From NCBI RefSeq assembly GCF_005938645.2, contig NZ_CP042171.1:2914001-2978000 (forward strand): 64,000 nucleotides of DNA, read 5' to 3'. The notes under the pieces are model-generated. The model had not been told where the DNA came from, searched no databases, and saw nothing but the letters and a program-made list of their open reading frames with translations. Position 1 is the first letter of the stretch. Every line of letters starts with the position of its first letter. The position numbers and the translations under genes are program-made. Positions 8,317-17,065 of the stretch are shown piece after piece. The DNA is from Pedobacter sp. KBS0701 (GTDB lineage: Bacteria > Bacteroidota > Bacteroidia > Sphingobacteriales > Sphingobacteriaceae).

Positions 8317-9528
8317 ATGAAACAGCCGATATATTTAGATAATAATGCGACAACACCGTTAGATCCACGTGTGCTGGAAGCAATGCTACCTTACTTTACT
8401 GAGAAATTTGGAAATGCCGCAAGTCGTAATCACGCTTTTGGCTGGGTGGCTGAAGAGGGTGTAGATTATGCCCGTGAGCAGGTAGCCAAATTGATCGGCT
8501 GTACTGAAAAAGAAATTATTTTTACTTCAGGTGCAACTGAGGCCGATAACCTGGCCATTAAAGGTGTATTTGAAATGTACAAAGAAAAAGGTAACCACAT
8601 TATTACTGCGGTTACTGAACATAAAGCAGTTTTAGATACCTGCAAACACTTAGAGAAAAATGGCGCACGCGTTACTTATTTAGGTGTTAAAGAAGACGGT
8701 TTAATTGATTTAGCTGAATTGGAAGCTGCTATGACTCCTGAAACTATTTTAGTTTCGATTATGTATGGCAATAACGAAATCGGCGTAATACAACCGGTAA
8801 AAGAAATTGCAGCAATTGCACACAAACACGGCGCTTTATTTATGACTGATGCTACGCAGGCAGTTGGTAAAATTCCTGTTGATGTAAATGCTGATGGTAT
8901 TGATTTAATGGCTTTCTCTGCGCACAAAATGTACGGTCCGAAAGGTGTTGGTGTACTTTACGTTCGCCGTAAAAACCCAAGGGTTAAAGTAACTGCACAA
9001 ATGGACGGCGGTGGCCACGAGCGCGGCATGCGTTCCGGTACTTTAAACGTTCCTGGTATTGTTGGTTTAGGAAAAGCCTGCGAACTTTGCCGTTTAGAGA
9101 TGGAAAGCGAATCAATCCGTTTATCTGCGCTACGCGACAAGCTGGAAAGCACTTTAAACCAAATGGAAGAGAGTTATGTTAATGGTAATACACAACACCG
9201 TTTACCACACGTAGCTAATATTTCTTTCAAATATGTTGAAGGTGAAGGTTTAATGATGGCGATGAGTGATTTAGCGGTATCTTCAGGATCGGCTTGTACT
9301 TCAGCATCTTTAGAGCCTTCTTATGTATTGAAAAGTTTAGGTTTATCTGATGATTTAGCGCACTCTTCCATCCGTTATGGTTTAGGAAGATTTACTACAG
9401 AAGAAGAAATTGATCAAGCCATTGAAGTAACTCAAAAAGCAGTTAACCACTTAAGAGAACTTTCTCCACTTTGGGAAATGTTTAAAGAAGGAATCGATTT
9501 GAGTAAAATTGAGTGGGCGGAACACTAG
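8317..9528 (+). CDS. iscS: Cysteine desulfurase IscS
   Basis: A 403-aa PLP enzyme, essentially the same length as E. coli IscS. The PLP lysine is Lys204 ([11 protein letters not shown]), the catalytic loop Cys is Cys327 ([17 protein letters not shown]), and the N-terminal [19 protein letters not shown] motif is intact. It takes sulfur from cysteine for Fe-S cluster assembly and tRNA thiolation. It leads an iscS-iscU-iscA group, but no IscR regulator, HscA/HscB or ferredoxin gene lies nearby. A good TATCTTTG promoter lies 22 bp upstream. Confidence 0.97.
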   Translation: MKQPIYLDNNATTPLDPRVLEAMLPYFTEKFGNAASRNHAFGWVAEEGVDYAREQVAKLIGCTEKEIIFTSGATEADNLAIKGVFEMYKEKGNHIITAVTEHKAVLDTCKHLEKNGARVTYLGVKEDGLIDLAELEAAMTPETILVSIMYGNNEIGVIQPVKEIAAIAHKHGALFMTDATQAVGKIPVDVNADGIDLMAFSAHKMYGPKGVGVLYVRRKNPRVKVTAQMDGGGHERGMRSGTLNVPGIVGLGKACELCRLEMESESIRLSALRDKLESTLNQMEESYVNGNTQHRLPHVANISFKYVEGEGLMMAMSDLAVSSGSACTSASLEPSYVLKSLGLSDDLAHSSIRYGLGRFTTEEEIDQAIEVTQKAVNHLRELSPLWEMFKEGIDLSKIEWAEH

Positions 9529-9531
9529 TTC

Positions 9532-9662
9532 AGTTTGGAGTTGGCAGTTTGCAGTTTTGAGTAAGCAAGCTGGTAATTGAAAACCAGGAAAAAGGTAGAG
9601 GGCTGGAAGGTTTAAGGCAGAAGGTTCATTGGCCAACGCCTTACACAATTCGCCAAACGCTA
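9532..9662. repeat. Dispersed intergenic repeats between iscS and iscU
   Basis: The left part starts with AGTTTGGAGTTGG, the same words as the hairpin arm at 28221-28234. The right part, 9587-9662, is a purine-rich GGTAGAGGGCTGGAAGG block followed by GCCAAACGCT-like words and is homologous to 2828-2911 in opposite orientation. The isc genes are thus split by a repeat; co-transcription through it is likely but not proven. Confidence 0.7.
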
Positions 9663-9720
9663 AAGCGATATAATTAATAAATAAAATTATCTCCGAAAGG
9701 AGGCTTAAGAAATAGAAAAC

Positions 9721-10134
9721 ATGGCATATTCAGAAAAAGTAATTGACCATTACAATAACCCACGTAACGTAGGTACTTTAAATAAAGACAGTAAATTTGT
9801 AGGAACAGGATTAGTTGGTGCACCTGAGTGCGGCGACGTAATGCGTTTACAAATTGAGGTTGGAGAGGACAACGTAATCACTGATGCTAAATTTAAAACG
9901 TTTGGCTGTGGTTCGGCAATTGCTTCTTCTTCTTTAGCTACAGAATGGTTAAAAGGAAAAACAATTGACGAGGCTTTATCTATCGATAACATGGATATTG
10001 TTGAAGAATTAGCTTTACCACCGGTAAAAATCCACTGCTCAGTATTGGCAGAAGATGCAATTAAATCAGCGATTAACGATTACCGCATTAAAAATGGCTT
10101 AGAAGCTATTGTATTGGAAAAATCGCACCATTAA
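9721..10134 (+). CDS. iscU: Fe-S cluster assembly scaffold IscU
   Basis: A 137-aa protein with all cluster ligands: Cys37 and Asp39 in GAPECGDVM, Cys63 in KFKTFGCGSAIASSS, and His105/Cys106 in PPVKIHCSVLAEDA. The LPPVKIHC motif is the usual HscA docking site, although hscA is not nearby. It builds [2Fe-2S] and [4Fe-4S] clusters with IscS. A strong purine-rich stretch with AAAGGAGG at 9697-9704 lies about 17 bp upstream, unusually Shine-Dalgarno-like for this phylum but rather far from the start. It is the second gene of the isc group. Confidence 0.97.
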   Translation: MAYSEKVIDHYNNPRNVGTLNKDSKFVGTGLVGAPECGDVMRLQIEVGEDNVITDAKFKTFGCGSAIASSSLATEWLKGKTIDEALSIDNMDIVEELALPPVKIHCSVLAEDAIKSAINDYRIKNGLEAIVLEKSHH

Positions 10135-10141
10135 CAAGTAT

Positions 10142-10179
10142 CAAGTATCAAGATTGAAGTATTACAGTCTTGATACTTG
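10142..10179. repeat. Perfect 12-bp-stem hairpin between iscU and iscA
   Basis: CAAGTATCAAGA (10142-10153) pairs with TCTTGATACTTG (10168-10179) across a 14-nt loop. The arm word is itself tandem (AAGTATCAAGTATCAAG). It has no U-tract, so it is not a standard terminator. It could stabilise or process the transcript. Confidence 0.8.
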
Positions 10180-10199
10180 TATACTAAATACTCGATACT

Positions 10200-10526
10200 A
10201 TGATAACAATAACAGATAAAGCAAAAGACAAAATAGACCACTTAATGCAGGACTCGGAAATGGGTTCTGATTACTTTTTACGTGTTTCGGTAAAAGGTGG
10301 TGGCTGTTCGGGATTATCATACAATCTGGATTTTGATAACGAGGAACAAAAAGGCGATCAGTTTTTTGAAGATAAAGGAATCAAGATTGCTTTGGATATG
10401 AAATCTTTCCTTTACCTGGCTGGAACTGAATTAGATTTTACCGATGGTTTAAACGGAAAAGGCTTCAACTTTATAAACCCTAATGCAAGCCGTAGCTGTG
10501 GCTGTGGCGAAAGTTTTTCTGTATAA
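10200..10526 (+). CDS. iscA: HesB/IscA family Fe-S assembly protein
   Basis: A 108-aa A-type carrier. The three conserved Cys are Cys36 (KGGGCSGLSYNLDF) and Cys100/Cys102 (ASRSCGCGESFSV at the C-terminus). It accepts clusters from IscU and hands them to target proteins. It is the third gene of the isc group and ends at a strong terminator (10540-10577). A 65-bp spacer with a perfect hairpin separates it from iscU. ErpA/SufA are close relatives, and the neighbours favour IscA. Confidence 0.95.
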   Translation: MITITDKAKDKIDHLMQDSEMGSDYFLRVSVKGGGCSGLSYNLDFDNEEQKGDQFFEDKGIKIALDMKSFLYLAGTELDFTDGLNGKGFNFINPNASRSCGCGESFSV

Positions 10527-10539
10527 ATTTAACAGCAAT

Positions 10540-10577
10540 AAAAAAGCGGCTCGGGAGATTTCCCAAGCCGCTTTCTT
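10540..10577. terminator. Bidirectional terminator between iscA and the lipoprotein gene
   Basis: Stem AAAAGCGGCT paired with AGCCGCTTT, with a CGGGAGATTTCCC loop that itself partly pairs. It is flanked by A-rich sequence on the left and T-rich sequence on the right, so it can act for both convergent genes. Confidence 0.88.
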
Positions 10578-10579
10578 TG

Positions 10580-11296
10580 TTATTTGAGTTGGGATGGTTT
10601 ACTGCTCATGGTATTTCTTTCAGTAATCGCAGCGGTTTTGCTATTAAAATCTGTAGGTTCAGAAGTATAATCGCCATCAAAGGCAACTCGGCCTTGCCCC
10701 TCTCTAATGGTATTAGGTCCGCTGTGAGAGTCGTCGATGTTTATGATTCCTGCAATTCCATTTTTAATATTATTCCCCTCTTTTTCCCCAGTCATTAAAA
10801 AAGCGAAAAAATTATAACCACCATTTCTGTACGCTTTTACCTTTCCGTAAACTGTAAATTTATTTCCACTCCCACTTATGGCGGTTACGACACTTGTATC
10901 TGCTGCACCAATAAAGTTTTTACCCAACATTTTAATACTGAAATCGCTGGTACTTTGCTCATAAAATTTAACTACGCCATCCATAAGTACATAACCAGGC
11001 GTATAAGAGTCGTTGGGTATATTACTGTTTTTTATGGTGAAAGGCTTAAATAAGTAAGAGCCATCGATATTTGGTGGCGTAGTACCCTTATTTATAGTAA
11101 AACCCAGTTTGGTTAAGCTATCCACATACTGTTGAGGAATAATATCTTCTATTTTTTTACTCAAGATTTCTTCATCGTTCGGATTAATATCTTTGCTTTT
11201 AGAGCAAGCCGCAAATTGTAGCACTACACCTACTATTAAAGCAAATGCACATCCTTTGGCTACCATAGTTAAATTTGTTTTTGTTGTCTTCATCAT
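10580..11296 (-). CDS. Hypothetical lipoprotein
   Basis: A 238-aa protein from the ATG at 11296 (MMKTTKTNLTMVAKGCAF); the longer frame has no added family support. A lipoprotein signal peptide ends VLQFAACSK, with a lipobox-type Cys near residue 32. The mature part begins KDINPNDEEILSKKIEDIIP, has QQYVDSLTKLGFTINKGTTP, and contains beta-rich segments with many Gly and Thr. It is probably anchored to the outer membrane or periplasmic. The family is not recognised. It is monocistronic and convergent with iscA. Confidence 0.8.
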   Translation of the reverse strand: MMKTTKTNLTMVAKGCAFALIVGVVLQFAACSKSKDINPNDEEILSKKIEDIIPQQYVDSLTKLGFTINKGTTPPNIDGSYLFKPFTIKNSNIPNDSYTPGYVLMDGVVKFYEQSTSDFSIKMLGKNFIGAADTSVVTAISGSGNKFTVYGKVKAYRNGGYNFFAFLMTGEKEGNNIKNGIAGIINIDDSHSGPNTIREGQGRVAFDGDYTSEPTDFNSKTAAITERNTMSSKPSQLK

Positions 11297-11582
11297 ACAA
11301 TTTTTAATTCTAAGTTTTAAAACGCCCAATTGCAACTGAAGTGCCAATATCTAATAATTTGGCTCAAATAGATTAAAATAACGGTAAACCACTATATGGA
11401 TCTACCTAAAACCAGGTATTCCATTAATTTTTAAACAAAACTGCTGTCCTCTTTCTTACGGTCTTTTGTAGTCGCTCAAATTTTATATTTTTTTATTTAA
11501 TTTTAGCGTTTATCATACTGTTGCCATTATTAGAGCTAAAAGTATTATAATTGTTAAAATAACAAATATTCAGATTACGAGC

Positions 11583-13499
11583 ATGCCATTAATAAACGAG
11601 TTTTCAACTGTTCCTACTTTGTTACGGAATGTTGTAAAAAACATCCATAAACCTCAGGAAACCTTTTTAATCCATAAACAAGGCGCAGAATGGGCTGAAA
11701 TTTCTTATGAAGACACCTTAAAAAGAGCCGATGCTGTTTCTGCATTCTTTTTAGGAAAAGGAATAAAAAAGGGTGATCGTTTAGGCTTAATGATAGAAAA
11801 TTCTCCTGAATATGTATATTATGATCAGGGCATCCAGCAAATTGGCGTAATTAACGTATCTATTTACCCTACGCTTTCTGAGCAGGAAGTAGCCTATATT
11901 CTTAACGACTCTGGCATAAAAGCTATTCTTGTTGGGAATAATTTTCTTTACCGTAAGGTTTTAAAAGTTGCGGCTAATTGTAAAGAATTAAAATATATTA
12001 TTCCTGCTTTTAAAGATTTCGAAAAGGTTACTATCCCTGCAGATGTTAATGTAGAAGTAATTGCTTTTTCAGATATTCTTGCGCTTAAGCATCAGGTTAC
12101 GGCTGCCGAAAGGGCCGAAATTGACCAATGCAGAAGCCTGGTATTGCCTCAGGATGTTTCTTCATTAATTTATACCTCTGGTACTACCGGAACGCCAAAA
12201 GGTGTGATGCTTACTCACTATAATTTTGTTAAAAATGTGGAAGTATGTTTGCAGCAAATCCCGGTGATCGATCAAACGGAAACTTTCCTTTCTTTCTTGC
12301 CTTTATCTCACGTATTCGAACGTACAGCTACGTATCATGTTTGCTGTGCACAGGGTTGTAAAATTGCCTTTGCACAAAGTTTAGAATTGTTGGCTAAAAA
12401 CATGGGCGAAGTGCGTCCAACCGTAATGAGTTGCGTACCACGTTTGCTGGAGCGCATTCATGATAAAGCGATAAAAGGAGGAACCGCAGGTGGAGGAACA
12501 AAAGCAAAAATATTTACCTGGGCCTTAGAAACCGGCAATAAATACCGTTTAGCAAAAGAGGCTGGCAAAAATCCAGGCCTTATCCTATCGGCAAAAAAAG
12601 GAATCGCCGAGAAATTGGTCTTCAGCAAAATCAAGGAAAAAACAGGTGGAAGATTAAAATTCATGATTTCAGGCGGAGCTGCACTACCTAAAAATGTGGG
12701 TGAGTTTTTTGGCGATCTGGGCATTAAAATATTGGAAGGATTCGGTTTAACGGAAACTTCACCGGTAATGTCGGTAACTGAATATCACAGACAGGTTTAT
12801 GGTACTGTTGGCCGAGTGATTCCTGGTATTGAGGTGGGCATACAAGATGTAGAAAGCAAAGCAATACTAAGCATCCAAACACACCATACTTTTGAGGAAG
12901 ATTTTGAATGTGCAGAAGGAGAAGTAATTGTACGAGGTCACTGCGTAATGAAAGGTTATTTTAACAAACCTGCCGAAACTGCTGAAGCAATTGATAAAGA
13001 CATGTGGTTCCACACCGGAGACATTGGTCGTTTTTATAAAGGTAACCTGCAGATTACCGACCGTTTAAAAAACATGATCGTAAATGCATACGGCAAAAAC
13101 GTATACCCTACTCCTGTAGAAAATATTTATTTAAAGAGCCCAAAAATTGATCAGTTGTTTTTAATTGGCGATAAACGCGAATTTATCACGGCTATCATTA
13201 TCCCGAACAGGGAAACGCTGGAAGAAACCTTTAAACTTCAGCCGTCGTTTTTTGAAGAAGCTGATCCTTTTATCCGCAACCAGGAAATTATCGACTGGAT
13301 GGAGCAGGATATCAAAAAAATCTCTGGCGAACTGGCTAAATTTGAACGCATTAAAAACTTCAAGATCAAGCGAAATCCTTTCAATATAGATGAAGGTGAA
13401 ATTACCCCGACCATGAAAGTTAAACGCCGTATTGTAGAAAAGAAATATGCAGAGGCGATTAACGAAATGTACGAAGAAGGTGTAGAAGCGGAATCATAA
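11583..13499 (+). CDS. Long-chain acyl-CoA synthetase (AMP-binding)
   Basis: A 638-aa adenylate-forming enzyme. The P-loop-like motif is SSLIYTSGTTGTPKGVMLTH (about residues 200-219), the adenine motif is EGFGLTETSPVMS, and the hinge region is WFHTGDIGRFYKGNLQITDR. The C-terminal lid includes NAYGKNVYPTPVENI. The length and the GTVGRVIPG segment match the FadD15/FAA-like group of long-chain fatty acid CoA ligases. It activates fatty acids for lipid synthesis or beta-oxidation. It is monocistronic, with a strong terminator directly after the stop. Confidence 0.95.
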   Translation: MPLINEFSTVPTLLRNVVKNIHKPQETFLIHKQGAEWAEISYEDTLKRADAVSAFFLGKGIKKGDRLGLMIENSPEYVYYDQGIQQIGVINVSIYPTLSEQEVAYILNDSGIKAILVGNNFLYRKVLKVAANCKELKYIIPAFKDFEKVTIPADVNVEVIAFSDILALKHQVTAAERAEIDQCRSLVLPQDVSSLIYTSGTTGTPKGVMLTHYNFVKNVEVCLQQIPVIDQTETFLSFLPLSHVFERTATYHVCCAQGCKIAFAQSLELLAKNMGEVRPTVMSCVPRLLERIHDKAIKGGTAGGGTKAKIFTWALETGNKYRLAKEAGKNPGLILSAKKGIAEKLVFSKIKEKTGGRLKFMISGGAALPKNVGEFFGDLGIKILEGFGLTETSPVMSVTEYHRQVYGTVGRVIPGIEVGIQDVESKAILSIQTHHTFEEDFECAEGEVIVRGHCVMKGYFNKPAETAEAIDKDMWFHTGDIGRFYKGNLQITDRLKNMIVNAYGKNVYPTPVENIYLKSPKIDQLFLIGDKREFITAIIIPNRETLEETFKLQPSFFEEADPFIRNQEIIDWMEQDIKKISGELAKFERIKNFKIKRNPFNIDEGEITPTMKVKRRIVEKKYAEAINEMYEEGVEAES

Positions 13500-13501
13500 T
13501 T

Positions 13502-13548
13502 AAAAAGGGTCATCATTACAAAATTAGTATGATGACCCTTTAATTTTT
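13502..13548 (+). terminator. Strong terminator after the acyl-CoA synthetase
   Basis: A 14-bp stem AAAGGGTCATCAT/ATGATGACCCTTT with a 12-nt loop, followed by AATTTTTT. The A-run on the left would let it also act for the convergent gene at 13570. Confidence 0.9.
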
Positions 13549-13569
13549 TGCAGCAATCGTAAAAATCAA

Positions 13570-14259
13570 TTAAAGATCTAATCCATTTGCATCGGTTGTT
13601 AATATTTCGCTCATGTAATCAAAGAAAGGCCGCATGTTTTTAAATGTCTGGTTACAATAACCTAAGTATTCTTTACTTAAAACTTCCTGATCGGTAAATC
13701 GATGAACTAACAAAAATTGTTTATAACGTAGCAGATCAATATCCTGGTGATCTCCATCAAAACCCTTTGGAGCTGTTTTCAATTGTTCACCTCCCAAAGT
13801 CCCGAAGGAAGCAATAAAAGTTTTATCATTTAATATCGCTCTCAAGGGCTGGGCATCAAAAGCAATATTTTCCCTTATCAATTTCAAATCCTGAGGAGAA
13901 GGCCCGAAAAAGCCACCTGCCACAAAACTATTACCTGGTTCGATATGAAAATAGTAGCCACCTCTTCTTTGTTTGCCTGCCCGTTTAAAACTTCCACTCC
14001 AATGTGTTTTATAAGGCGTTTTATCATTTGAGAAACGCGTATCCCGATATATGCGGTATAAACTTTTCTTTCCCGATGGTGTTTCAATTACATCGTGGGT
14101 ATTCATAAGGTCTAATAAATCCTGTGCAAAAGCTTCTATGTATGCTAGTTCTTTCTGGTAGTCTGTTTTATGATCATTAAACCACTCTCGTTCGTTGTTA
14201 TTTTTTAATAACCTCAAAAATTCAAAACTGGAAGGTGGTATTTGTTTTATATCGGGCAT
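13570..14259 (-). CDS. DUF2461 domain-containing protein
   Basis: A 229-aa protein from the ATG at 14259 (MPDIKQIPPSSFEFLRLLKN); the 13-residue upstream extension has no family match. Typical DUF2461 (TIGR02453) features are NNNEREWFNDHKTDYQKEL, RIYRDTRFSNDKTPYKTHW, RGGYYFHIEPGNSFVAGGFF and LKTAPKGFDGDHQDIDLLRY. Members are about 220-230 aa and widespread in Bacteroidota; the biochemical role is unknown. The gene stands alone and converges with the acyl-CoA synthetase. Confidence 0.9.
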   Translation of the reverse strand: MPDIKQIPPSSFEFLRLLKNNNEREWFNDHKTDYQKELAYIEAFAQDLLDLMNTHDVIETPSGKKSLYRIYRDTRFSNDKTPYKTHWSGSFKRAGKQRRGGYYFHIEPGNSFVAGGFFGPSPQDLKLIRENIAFDAQPLRAILNDKTFIASFGTLGGEQLKTAPKGFDGDHQDIDLLRYKQFLLVHRFTDQEVLSKEYLGYCNQTFKNMRPFFDYMSEILTTDANGLDL

Positions 14260-14404
14260 AGTTTTTAAATGGCTAGGACATCCAAGCAAATATAACATCT
14301 GTAAAACACTAAACTCATATCTCTGAAAAAATTTACCCGATGAAATCCTATTTAAAATTTATGAAGAGATTTATTCATTAGTTTACCCATCATTTGCAAA
14401 AACG

Positions 14405-14616
14405 ATGAAACGCGATTTATTTTTTGAGCAGGTTTGGGATTTAACCACAGAAATACCCAAAGCAGGGTCACGTCTTACGGCGCAATTGCAAAAGCCATTG
14501 GTGCTTGCGGGCTAGCACAACTTCCTGCACCTTATTACTGCGTAATCAGCAGCAACGGCTTGCTTAGTGGCGATCCATCATCTACAACTAAAAGGCAGCA
14601 ACTACCTGAAAGATAA
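14405..14616 (+). pseudogene. Broken Atl/MGMT-like DNA-binding alkyltransferase-like gene
   Basis: The ATG frame at 14405 reads MKRDLFFEQVWDLTTEIPK, the start of the Ada/MGMT DNA-binding domain. It then shifts frame at about 14460, where a second frame continues with VTSYGAIAKAIGACG, the hallmark MGMT/Atl motif. A deletion then removes the expected S-A-R-x-V-G-x-A segment and the text resumes as PAPYYCVISSNGLLSG, a corrupted form of the family P-x-H-R-V-V-x-x-N-G-x-L-x-G motif. The tail KRQQLPER looks like the family's MQQLLE segment. With one frameshift, one internal deletion and a lost PxHR core, this is not functional. Confidence 0.85.
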
Positions 14617-14797
14617 TACATTGAAATTAAAAATCTGAAAGTTCAAACCTTAAAAAGGTATTCTGGTATCCTTTAATTGATATAGAGTATTTACCGCAGA
14701 TAAAGTTTCTAATAATCCGTTTTTCATCTAATTTCTTTAACATTCTAAAATGCTGTTTTATATCAAATAAAGCATTTATTAATTACAATAGCTTTCT

Positions 14798-14805
14798 TAT
14801 CTTTG
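14798..14805 (+). promoter_or_regulatory. Probable lysS promoter -7 element
   Basis: TATCTTTG at 14798-14805 matches the Bacteroidota -7 consensus. No clear TTG -33 element is seen. The lysS ATG is 94 bp downstream, so the leader would be long. Confidence 0.55.
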
Positions 14806-14899
14806 CCAAAAGGTGTCTTTTCAAAAATGATGTTTGAAACGATACCTGTTACAATTAATAAACACATTGCAAATCATTAATTTGCAAAAAATACCCGAA

Positions 14900-16609
14900 A
14901 TGAGTATAGGATTATCAGAACAAGAAGTATTACGACGTGAGTCGTTAAAGCAATTACGCCAGTTAGGCATTGAACCCTATCCGGCAGAAGCTTATGAAAT
15001 TAATGTTACGGCTGCCGATATTTTAGCAAACTACGAAAAAGATAAAACTGCTTATAAGACCGTTAGTTTAGCCGGTCGTATTATGGGCCGTAATATTATG
15101 GGTGCTGCATCTTTTGCTGAATTACAAGATTCAACAGGCCGTATCCAGATTTATTTAAAGAGAGACGAGCTTTGTCCTGGTGATGATAAAACCTTATATA
15201 ACACGGTATTTAAGAAACTTTTGGACATTGGTGATTTCATCGGGATCACGGGTTATGTTTTTACCACACAAACAGGAGAAATCTCTATCCATGTAACCGG
15301 TTTTACTGTTTTAGCTAAATCTTTACGTCCGTTACCGATTGTAAAACGTGATGATGAAGGGAATGTCTACGATGGATTCACCAATCCTGAACTGCGTTAC
15401 CGCATGCGTTATGTAGATTTAACGGTAAACCCTGATTACAAACAGATTTTCATCAAACGCAGCAAGGTAATTAACAGCATGCGTAACTACTTTGATGAGC
15501 AAGGTTGGATGGAAGTAGAAACTCCTATCCTACAGCCTATACACGGTGGTGCAGCGGCGCGCCCTTTTGCTACTCACCACAATACTTTAGATATGCCGCT
15601 TTACCTGCGTATTGCGAACGAGCTTTATTTAAAAAGGTTAATCGTTGCAGGTTTTGATGGCGTTTACGAGTTCGGTAAAATGTTCCGTAATGAAGGAATG
15701 GACCGTACGCATAATCCAGAGTATACCTCAATGGAAATTTATGTAGCCTATAAAGATTATATCTGGATGATGGCTATGGTTGAAGAATGTTTGGAAAAAG
15801 TAGCCATTGCAACCAATGGTTCGGCTGTAGTTAAAGTTGGTGAAAATGAAATCAATTTCGAAGGTCCATACGAAAAACTAACCATGTACGAATCAATCCA
15901 AAAATATACCGGAATTGATGTTTCGAAAATGACTGAAGAGGAGCTTTTGCAAACCTGTGCATCATTAGGCATAGAAACGGATTCTACCATGGGCCGCGGT
16001 AAATTGGTGGACGAAATTTTCAGTGATAAGGTAGAAGCCAATTTGATCCAGCCTACATTCATTACAGATTACCCGATCGAGATGACACCATTAGCTAAAA
16101 AGCACCGCAGTGCAGAAGGATTGGTGGAGCGTTTCGAAATATTTGTGAACGGTAAAGAAATCGGAAATGCTTATTCAGAGCTGAACGATCCTATTGATCA
16201 GAAAGAACGTTTTGAAGATCAGTTGAAACTTGCTGATCGTGGTGATGCCGAAGCGATGGCGATGGATGATGATTTCGTTCGTGCCTTAGAATATGGTATG
16301 CCTCCTACTTCAGGTTTAGGTTTTGGCATCGATCGTATCGTAATGTTAATGACCAATCAGAGCACCATACAGGAAGTTTTATTCTTCCCGCAGATGCGTC
16401 CGGAGAAAAAGAAAATTGAATTGACACCAGAAGAAACAGAATTATTTGCATTGGTTTCTGAAGGTGAACAATACCTGTTAACGGATATAAAAGCTAAACT
16501 TGCCGATTGGAGCAATAAAAAGTGGGATACCACTTTAAAAGCGTTAACTGGTAAGGGCATTTTAAAAGTCGCCAAAACAGATGATGGTCTATTTCTATCG
16601 CATAAATAG
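14900..16609 (+). CDS. lysS: Lysyl-tRNA synthetase (class II)
   Basis: A 569-aa enzyme from the ATG at 14900 (MSIGLSEQEVLRRESLKQLR). The longer frame would begin at a TTG with residues unlike the family. The OB-fold anticodon domain is about 45-150. The class II core has motif 2 in FRNEGMDRTHNPEYTSMEIY and motif 3 in PPTSGLGFGIDRIVMLMTN. An extra C-terminal segment of about 65 residues follows the catalytic core (LTPEETELFALVSEGEQYLL..DWSNKKWDTTLKALT), which looks like a small winged-helix appendage. A terminator follows at 16673-16709. Confidence 0.96.
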   Translation: MSIGLSEQEVLRRESLKQLRQLGIEPYPAEAYEINVTAADILANYEKDKTAYKTVSLAGRIMGRNIMGAASFAELQDSTGRIQIYLKRDELCPGDDKTLYNTVFKKLLDIGDFIGITGYVFTTQTGEISIHVTGFTVLAKSLRPLPIVKRDDEGNVYDGFTNPELRYRMRYVDLTVNPDYKQIFIKRSKVINSMRNYFDEQGWMEVETPILQPIHGGAAARPFATHHNTLDMPLYLRIANELYLKRLIVAGFDGVYEFGKMFRNEGMDRTHNPEYTSMEIYVAYKDYIWMMAMVEECLEKVAIATNGSAVVKVGENEINFEGPYEKLTMYESIQKYTGIDVSKMTEEELLQTCASLGIETDSTMGRGKLVDEIFSDKVEANLIQPTFITDYPIEMTPLAKKHRSAEGLVERFEIFVNGKEIGNAYSELNDPIDQKERFEDQLKLADRGDAEAMAMDDDFVRALEYGMPPTSGLGFGIDRIVMLMTNQSTIQEVLFFPQMRPEKKKIELTPEETELFALVSEGEQYLLTDIKAKLADWSNKKWDTTLKALTGKGILKVAKTDDGLFLSHK

Positions 16610-16672
16610 TTAATTTGTTAATCTAACGGTAAAACACCATACCAGATTTTAACATAAACATAACATAAACTT

Positions 16673-16709
16673 AAAAGGCTTGCTAACAATTGTTTAGCAA
16701 GCCTTTTCT
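16673..16709 (+). terminator. Terminator after lysS
   Basis: The stem AAAAGGCTTGCTAA/TTAGCAAGCCTTTT (one mismatch allowed) is followed by CTAT and T-rich sequence. It lies 63 bp past the lysS stop. Confidence 0.85.
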
Positions 16710-16745
16710 ATATTTACAGCAATCGATAATTAAAATCATTGCGAT

Positions 16746-16958
16746 ATGAATACGTCAAGTTTAGAAATCAACGAAAGAGAGTACTGCATTAAATTAAGCA
16801 AAGATGCTTTTGATTTAACGCTGGTACGTCAGTTAATAAAAAGAATTCAGGCCGAAGCTTTATTCTTCTCAAGAGTACAAGCTGAAGAGGATGATATCTT
16901 AAGCAAAAGAGCCCAGAGAGAAGAATTTGAAGGATTCGATTATTTAGGAGACAAATAG
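16746..16958 (+). CDS. Small hypothetical protein (70 aa)
   Basis: An acidic, helical protein: MNTSSLEINEREYCIKLSKD, then LVRQLIKRIQAEALFFSRVQ, ending EEFEGFDYLGDK. It starts 36 bp after the lysS terminator and has a normal ATG. No signal peptide is seen. The shape (short strand, long helix, acidic tail) resembles small antitoxin-like proteins, but no toxin partner lies beside it, so this is not claimed. The family is not recognised. Confidence 0.65.
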   Translation: MNTSSLEINEREYCIKLSKDAFDLTLVRQLIKRIQAEALFFSRVQAEEDDILSKRAQREEFEGFDYLGDK

Positions 16959-16959
16959 T

Positions 16960-17050
16960 CAGTTTTCAATTGACTATTTCCAGTTAGCAGTTAATTTAAC
17001 AATTAACCAGTTAGCCGCTTTAAAGAACAGTTAACCGGTTAACCAAATTC
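16960..17050. repeat. Low-complexity GTTAACC-type intergenic repeat
   Basis: Repeated words CAGTTAGCAGTTAA, AATTAACCAGTTAG and a perfect 14-bp palindrome GTTAACCGGTTAAC at 17030-17043. Similar CAGTTAAC/AACCAGT words occur at 36690-36772 upstream of yidD. Confidence 0.6.
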
Positions 17051-17065
17051 AAACAGTTAAGCTCA

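Noticed and set aside
14434..14616. 60-codon frame as an intact gene
   Set aside because: It starts at a TTG in the middle of an MGMT-like sequence whose N-terminus is in another frame; it is part of a pseudogene.
14827..14880. 17-codon upstream ORF before lysS as a leader peptide
   Set aside because: Only one Lys codon and no paired terminator/antiterminator stems were seen, so no attenuation case can be made.
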